NCBI GenBank assembly: GCA_031556725.1
Contig: JAVBSL010000015.1
Span: 1-64,000 of the forward strand
Source of the DNA: UBA935 sp031556725
GTDB taxonomy: Bacteria > Bacillota > Clostridia > Lachnospirales > Lachnospiraceae
DNA: 64,000 bases
Direction: 5' to 3'
Shown here: positions 61,372 through 64,000 of the stretch, piece by piece
How positions within the stretch are numbered: position 1 is the first letter of the stretch
Layout of the letters: the number at the start of each line of letters is the position of its first letter
Program-made: the position numbers and the translations under genes
The notes under the pieces: model-generated
The model's input: the letters and a program-made list of their open reading frames with translations, nothing else
The model's database searches: none
What the model was told of the DNA's origin: nothing

Positions 61372-62157
61372 ATGAGTAGTGTACAATTGTTAGACAAAAC
61401 CAGAAAAATCGGAAAACTATTACATAATAACAGTTCCAGCAAAGTGGTATTCAATGATATTTGTAGCGTTCTTTGCGAAATTTTACATTCGCATGTGCTT
61501 GTTATCAGTAAAAAGGGCAAGGTACTGGGCATTGGTGCTCCGGAAGATGTGGATTCCATCTCGGAGTTGATTGTTGACAGGGTTGGCGGTTTTATTGACA
61601 CCATGCTCAATGAACGAATCCTGGCAGTGTTGTCCACTAAGGAAAATGTCAATCTGGAAACGCTGGGATTTGAAAAAGAGGGGATTAAGAAGTTTGAAGG
61701 AATTATTACCCCTATCGAGATTGCCGGGGAAAGGCTGGGAACCCTTTTTATTTACAAGTGCAATGAACAGTATGATATTGATGATATTATTCTTTGTGAA
61801 TACGGCACTACGGTAGTGGGACTTGAGATGCTGCGGGCAGTGAATGAGGAAAGCGCCGAAGAGAGCCGGAAACTGGCGGTTATCAAATCAGCCATTAACA
61901 CCTTGTCTTTCTCGGAGATGGAAGCGGTGGTGCACATTTTTGAAGAATTGAATGGCATGGAAGGTATTCTGGTAGCCAGTAAGATTGCCGACAGAGTGGG
62001 GATTACCCGATCGGTTATAGTCAATGCCTTACGTAAGTTTGAAAGTGCCGGTGTGATAGAATCCCGTTCTTCCGGTATGAAAGGCACTTACATCAAGGTG
62101 TTGAACGATATGGTTTTTGAGGAAGTTGACAAGATAAAAAAAGAGCGGCTAAGCTGA
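61372..62157 (+). CDS. codY: CodY, GTP- and branched-chain-amino-acid-sensing repressor
   Basis: About 261 residues from the ATG at 61372 (MSSVQLLDKTRKIGKLLHNN; GGGAGG SD 8 nt away). It has an N-terminal GAF-type effector domain and a C-terminal winged helix with the highly conserved recognition sequence ASKIADRVGITRSVIVNALRK and FESAGVIESRSSGMKGTY. It is a global regulator of nutrient, motility and competence genes. It precedes the flagellar operon, as in Bacillus subtilis. Confidence 0.96.
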   Translation: MSSVQLLDKTRKIGKLLHNNSSSKVVFNDICSVLCEILHSHVLVISKKGKVLGIGAPEDVDSISELIVDRVGGFIDTMLNERILAVLSTKENVNLETLGFEKEGIKKFEGIITPIEIAGERLGTLFIYKCNEQYDIDDIILCEYGTTVVGLEMLRAVNEESAEESRKLAVIKSAINTLSFSEMEAVVHIFEELNGMEGILVASKIADRVGITRSVIVNALRKFESAGVIESRSSGMKGTYIKVLNDMVFEEVDKIKKERLS

Positions 62158-62186
62158 ACTGAATAAATAACGGATTATGAGATGAT

Positions 62187-62231
62187 AAAAGGATTTATGA
62201 ACTCTGGAGTGAGTTTGTTAAATCCTTTTTT
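62187..62231 (+). terminator. Terminator of codY
   Basis: AAAAGGATTTA (62187-62197) pairs with TAAATCCTTTT (62219-62229), with an inner AACTC/GAGTT stem. The 3' arm merges into a six-T run. A second small palindrome, TTGACTT-AAA-AAGTCAA (62230-62246), follows. Confidence 0.85.
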
Positions 62232-62322
62232 GACTTAAAAAGTCAAGGTAAAAAATGGAGCGGATACCACATATTGGGAGTGATACCAGCAGGTGCATAC
62301 TATATAAAGTGTTTTTTTATAA

Positions 62323-62361
62323 ATTATTTGCAAAAAAATCTTGTTTTTTTACGCAAATAAT
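62323..62361 (+). promoter_or_regulatory. 39-bp near-perfect palindrome over the flagellar operon promoter
   Basis: ATTATTTGC (62323-62331) and GCAAATAAT (62353-62361) are exact inverted copies. Between them an A7 run, TCTTG and a T7 run extend the symmetry. The palindrome covers the -35 element and ends 1 bp before the -10 element, so a protein bound here would directly block or recruit RNA polymerase. Confidence 0.7.
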
Positions 62362-62368
62362 CTATAAT
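62341..62368 (+). promoter_or_regulatory. Putative sigma-A promoter of the flgB operon
   Basis: TTGTTT (62341-62346) and a perfect TATAAT (62363-62368) are separated by 16 bp, 45 bp before the flgB ATG. This would be the main promoter of the flagellar/chemotaxis operon starting here. Confidence 0.65.
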
Positions 62369-62412
62369 GTAATAAGGTGGTATAATAGGTGGAATTTGAA
62401 AGGGGCAAAGGA

Positions 62413-62802
62413 ATGATACAATCCAATGTTTTTAACTATGTAAATGTGTTGGACAAAGCAGCGGATGCTGCATGGCTTCGCAATGAAGTTCTGGCCAACA
62501 ATATTGCCAATAATACGACACCGGGATATAAGCGGCAGGATGTGGCTTTTGAAACACAATTGCGGCATGCCTTAAAGAGCAATAAGTATACGTCGGTGGA
62601 TGCCAAGGTGGACGGAATCAGAACCGGTTCCCTGCGAGCCCGGGTATATACGGACAGTGCTAATTTTTCATACCGTTTGGACGGAAATAATGTGGATGCG
62701 GACAGCGAAGGTGTAAAGCTGGCCGCCAACCAGATCAAATATAACGGACTGATCAGCAGTATGAATCAGGAGTTTTCTAACCTTAAGATGGTTATGAAGT
62801 AG
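62413..62802 (+). CDS. flgB: Flagellar basal-body rod protein FlgB
   Basis: 129 residues from the ATG at 62413 (AAAGGGG SD 7 nt away; the GTG at 62389 is too far upstream). LRNEVLANNIANNTTPGYKRQDV is the conserved rod-protein N-terminal motif, and the C-terminus (IKYNGLISSMNQEFSNLKMVMK) forms the matching coiled coil. It is a proximal rod subunit exported by the flagellar type III system. First gene of the operon. Confidence 0.95.
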   Translation: MIQSNVFNYVNVLDKAADAAWLRNEVLANNIANNTTPGYKRQDVAFETQLRHALKSNKYTSVDAKVDGIRTGSLRARVYTDSANFSYRLDGNNVDADSEGVKLAANQIKYNGLISSMNQEFSNLKMVMK

Positions 62803-62823
62803 AGTGGATAAGGAGGAGACACG

Positions 62824-63267
62824 ATGGGTATTTTTTCATCTTTTGACGTAAACGCATCGGGTATGACAGCCCAGCGGTATCGGATGGATATTATTTCGGA
62901 GAATGTGGCCAATGCCAACACCACCCGAACCGCCGACGGAACCCCTTATCGGCGGAAAATAGTTACTTTCGAACAGAAAAACGGACACAGTACTTTCAGC
63001 CACGTTTTCGATAGCTGCCGGCAAAGTTACAACGGCCAGGGTGTCAGGGTTATGAAGGTCGCTGAAGACAATAAAAGCGATATGATCATGGCCTATGATC
63101 CGTCCCATCCGGATGCGGATGAAAACGGTTATGTTACATATCCCAATGTTAATATCGTGACAGAGATGACCAACCTGATCGATGCCAGCCGGGCCTATGA
63201 GGCCAACGCTACAGCATTTGGCGCCAGTAAAGCAATTGCCATGAAGGGTCTGGAGATGGGACAATAA
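62824..63267 (+). CDS. flgC: Flagellar basal-body rod protein FlgC
   Basis: The 147-aa proximal rod protein has an N-terminal MDIISENVANANTTRTADGT motif and the C-terminal YVTYPNVNIVTEMTNLIDAS and RAYEANATAF typical of FlgC/FlgG proteins. AGGAGGAGA lies before the ATG, 21 bp after flgB. Confidence 0.96.
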   Translation: MGIFSSFDVNASGMTAQRYRMDIISENVANANTTRTADGTPYRRKIVTFEQKNGHSTFSHVFDSCRQSYNGQGVRVMKVAEDNKSDMIMAYDPSHPDADENGYVTYPNVNIVTEMTNLIDASRAYEANATAFGASKAIAMKGLEMGQ

Positions 63268-63284
63268 CAGGAGGATAGTAAACA

Positions 63285-63608
63285 ATGGATATTTCAGCAC
63301 TTCGTAATATTTCTTCCGGTGCGATCAAAGAAGCGGCCATAAACGCCCCAATTGGTGCCGGAACAGTAAAAACAGATAACAGCACTTTTGACAATATGCT
63401 TTCAGCTGCCATGAGCAATCTGGGGACTACTAACGCATATCTTTCCGATGCGGAAAATGAAGAGATTAAATGGGCCTTAGGCGAAACCGAAAGTACCCAT
63501 GATCTTACCAATGCCTTACAGAAAGCCAGTGTTTCTTTGCAGTACACAGTAGCCGTAAGGGACAAGTTGCTGGAAGCTTATAAAGAGATTATGCAGATAC
63601 AGATTTAA
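63285..63608 (+). CDS. fliE: Flagellar hook-basal body protein FliE
   Basis: This 107-aa rod-MS ring adapter has the C-terminal pattern STHDLTNALQKASVSLQYTV and RDKLLEAYKEIMQIQI, diagnostic for FliE. ACAGGAGG precedes the ATG 17 bp after flgC. Confidence 0.95.
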   Translation: MDISALRNISSGAIKEAAINAPIGAGTVKTDNSTFDNMLSAAMSNLGTTNAYLSDAENEEIKWALGETESTHDLTNALQKASVSLQYTVAVRDKLLEAYKEIMQIQI

Positions 63609-63634
63609 TTTCGGGGTTATGAGGAGAAGAGGAA

Positions 63635-64000
63635 ATGCAGGAGCGAATACAACAACTTTTAAATCGGGTTCTGGAATGGTGGAATCATTTTACCGCCAAG
63701 CAAAAAACAATGATTATTGCCGCTGCCGCCGGGGTAGTGATGATAATTGTCATTATTATTACGGTATTGAGCCAGCCTAAATGGGAGGAACTGCTTGTCT
63801 GCGAGTCTACCAAGGAAGCATCGGAAGTTACCGCCCTTTTGACCGGACAAAATATTAATAATAAGCCATCACCCGACGGCTTGCGGATTCAAATCGAGAA
63901 AAAGGATATGGCCGCGGCTAAGATGCTGTTAGGTGCCAATGATATCCAATCTTCATCTTATTCCATTGATAATGTAACCAGCGGCGGTTTCAGTACCACC
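63635..64000 (+). CDS. fliF: Flagellar MS-ring protein FliF (partial, 5' part)
   Basis: The frame starts at 63635 (MQERIQQLLNRVLEWWNHF) with a GAGGAGAAGAGG SD and stays open for 122 codons to the window edge. It has an N-terminal membrane helix (TMIIAAAAGVVMIIVIIITV) and then the ring-building motif region (WEELLVCESTKEASEVTALL, DGLRIQIEKKDMAAAKMLL), as in FliF. It follows fliE by 26 bp in the standard flgB-flgC-fliE-fliF order. Confidence 0.94.
   Translation, partial: MQERIQQLLNRVLEWWNHFTAKQKTMIIAAAAGVVMIIVIIITVLSQPKWEELLVCESTKEASEVTALLTGQNINNKPSPDGLRIQIEKKDMAAAKMLLGANDIQSSSYSIDNVTSGGFSTT

Overview
The window is a stretch of chromosome from a spore-forming, flagellated, monoderm Clostridia, most likely Lachnospiraceae. 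The evidence is the order dgt-dnaG-rpoD-trmK-nif3, the sporulation genes gpr, spoIIP and sigK, a Trp T-box, CodY, a secretin-less type IV pilus operon, and strong SD sequences with frequent TTG/GTG starts. Most genes lie on the + strand. No tRNA, rRNA, CRISPR array, intact transposase or prophage was seen.

Layout. 1-4.4 kb (minus strand): kdpDE, then a terminator, then the start of the Kdp K+-pump operon with KdpF and two further tiny membrane proteins. 4.7-7.6 kb: a secreted four-repeat protein, then argS, preceded by what reads as a complete arginine leader-peptide attenuator. 7.8-15.4 kb: a decayed toxin-antitoxin pair, ogt, a GH3 lipoprotein, an acyltransferase/zinc-ribbon membrane protein/alpha-beta hydrolase/ATPase-like cluster, and dgt. 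15.5-21.7 kb: the dnaG-rpoD-trmK-nif3-uridine-kinase-like block. 21.7-29.7 kb: rnpB, a trypsin-like protease, rpsT, gpr, spoIIP, lepA, a 199-bp palindromic element, hemW and sigK.

29.8-52 kb is a DNA-uptake and type IV pilus region: a degenerate HD-domain protein with pilT, comM, dprA, an AT-rich islet holding a broken DUF1016 nuclease gene and a duplicated palindrome, then pilB, pilC, pilin, prepilin peptidase, a PilM-PilN fusion, a PilO-like protein, four minor-pilin-like genes and a very large membrane-anchored protein. 52-59 kb is trpEGDCFBA behind a tryptophan T-box. 59-64 kb is topA, codY and the start of the flagellar operon (flgB, flgC, fliE, fliF), a compacted form of the topA...codY-flgB order known in Bacillus.

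The most interesting item is the argS leader (5725-5897). An 18-codon ORF carries six Arg codons within seven. It is followed by three competing RNA pairings and a strong terminator, arranged so that stalling at the Arg codons should favour argS read-through. Other notable items are the paired small Kdp-operon proteins, large palindromes at 27.6 kb and 54.5 kb, a near-perfect palindrome over the flagellar operon promoter, and a 33-bp direct repeat in the DUF1016 pseudogene that encodes nearly the same peptide in both orientations. All calls come from reading the sequence; no database search was run.
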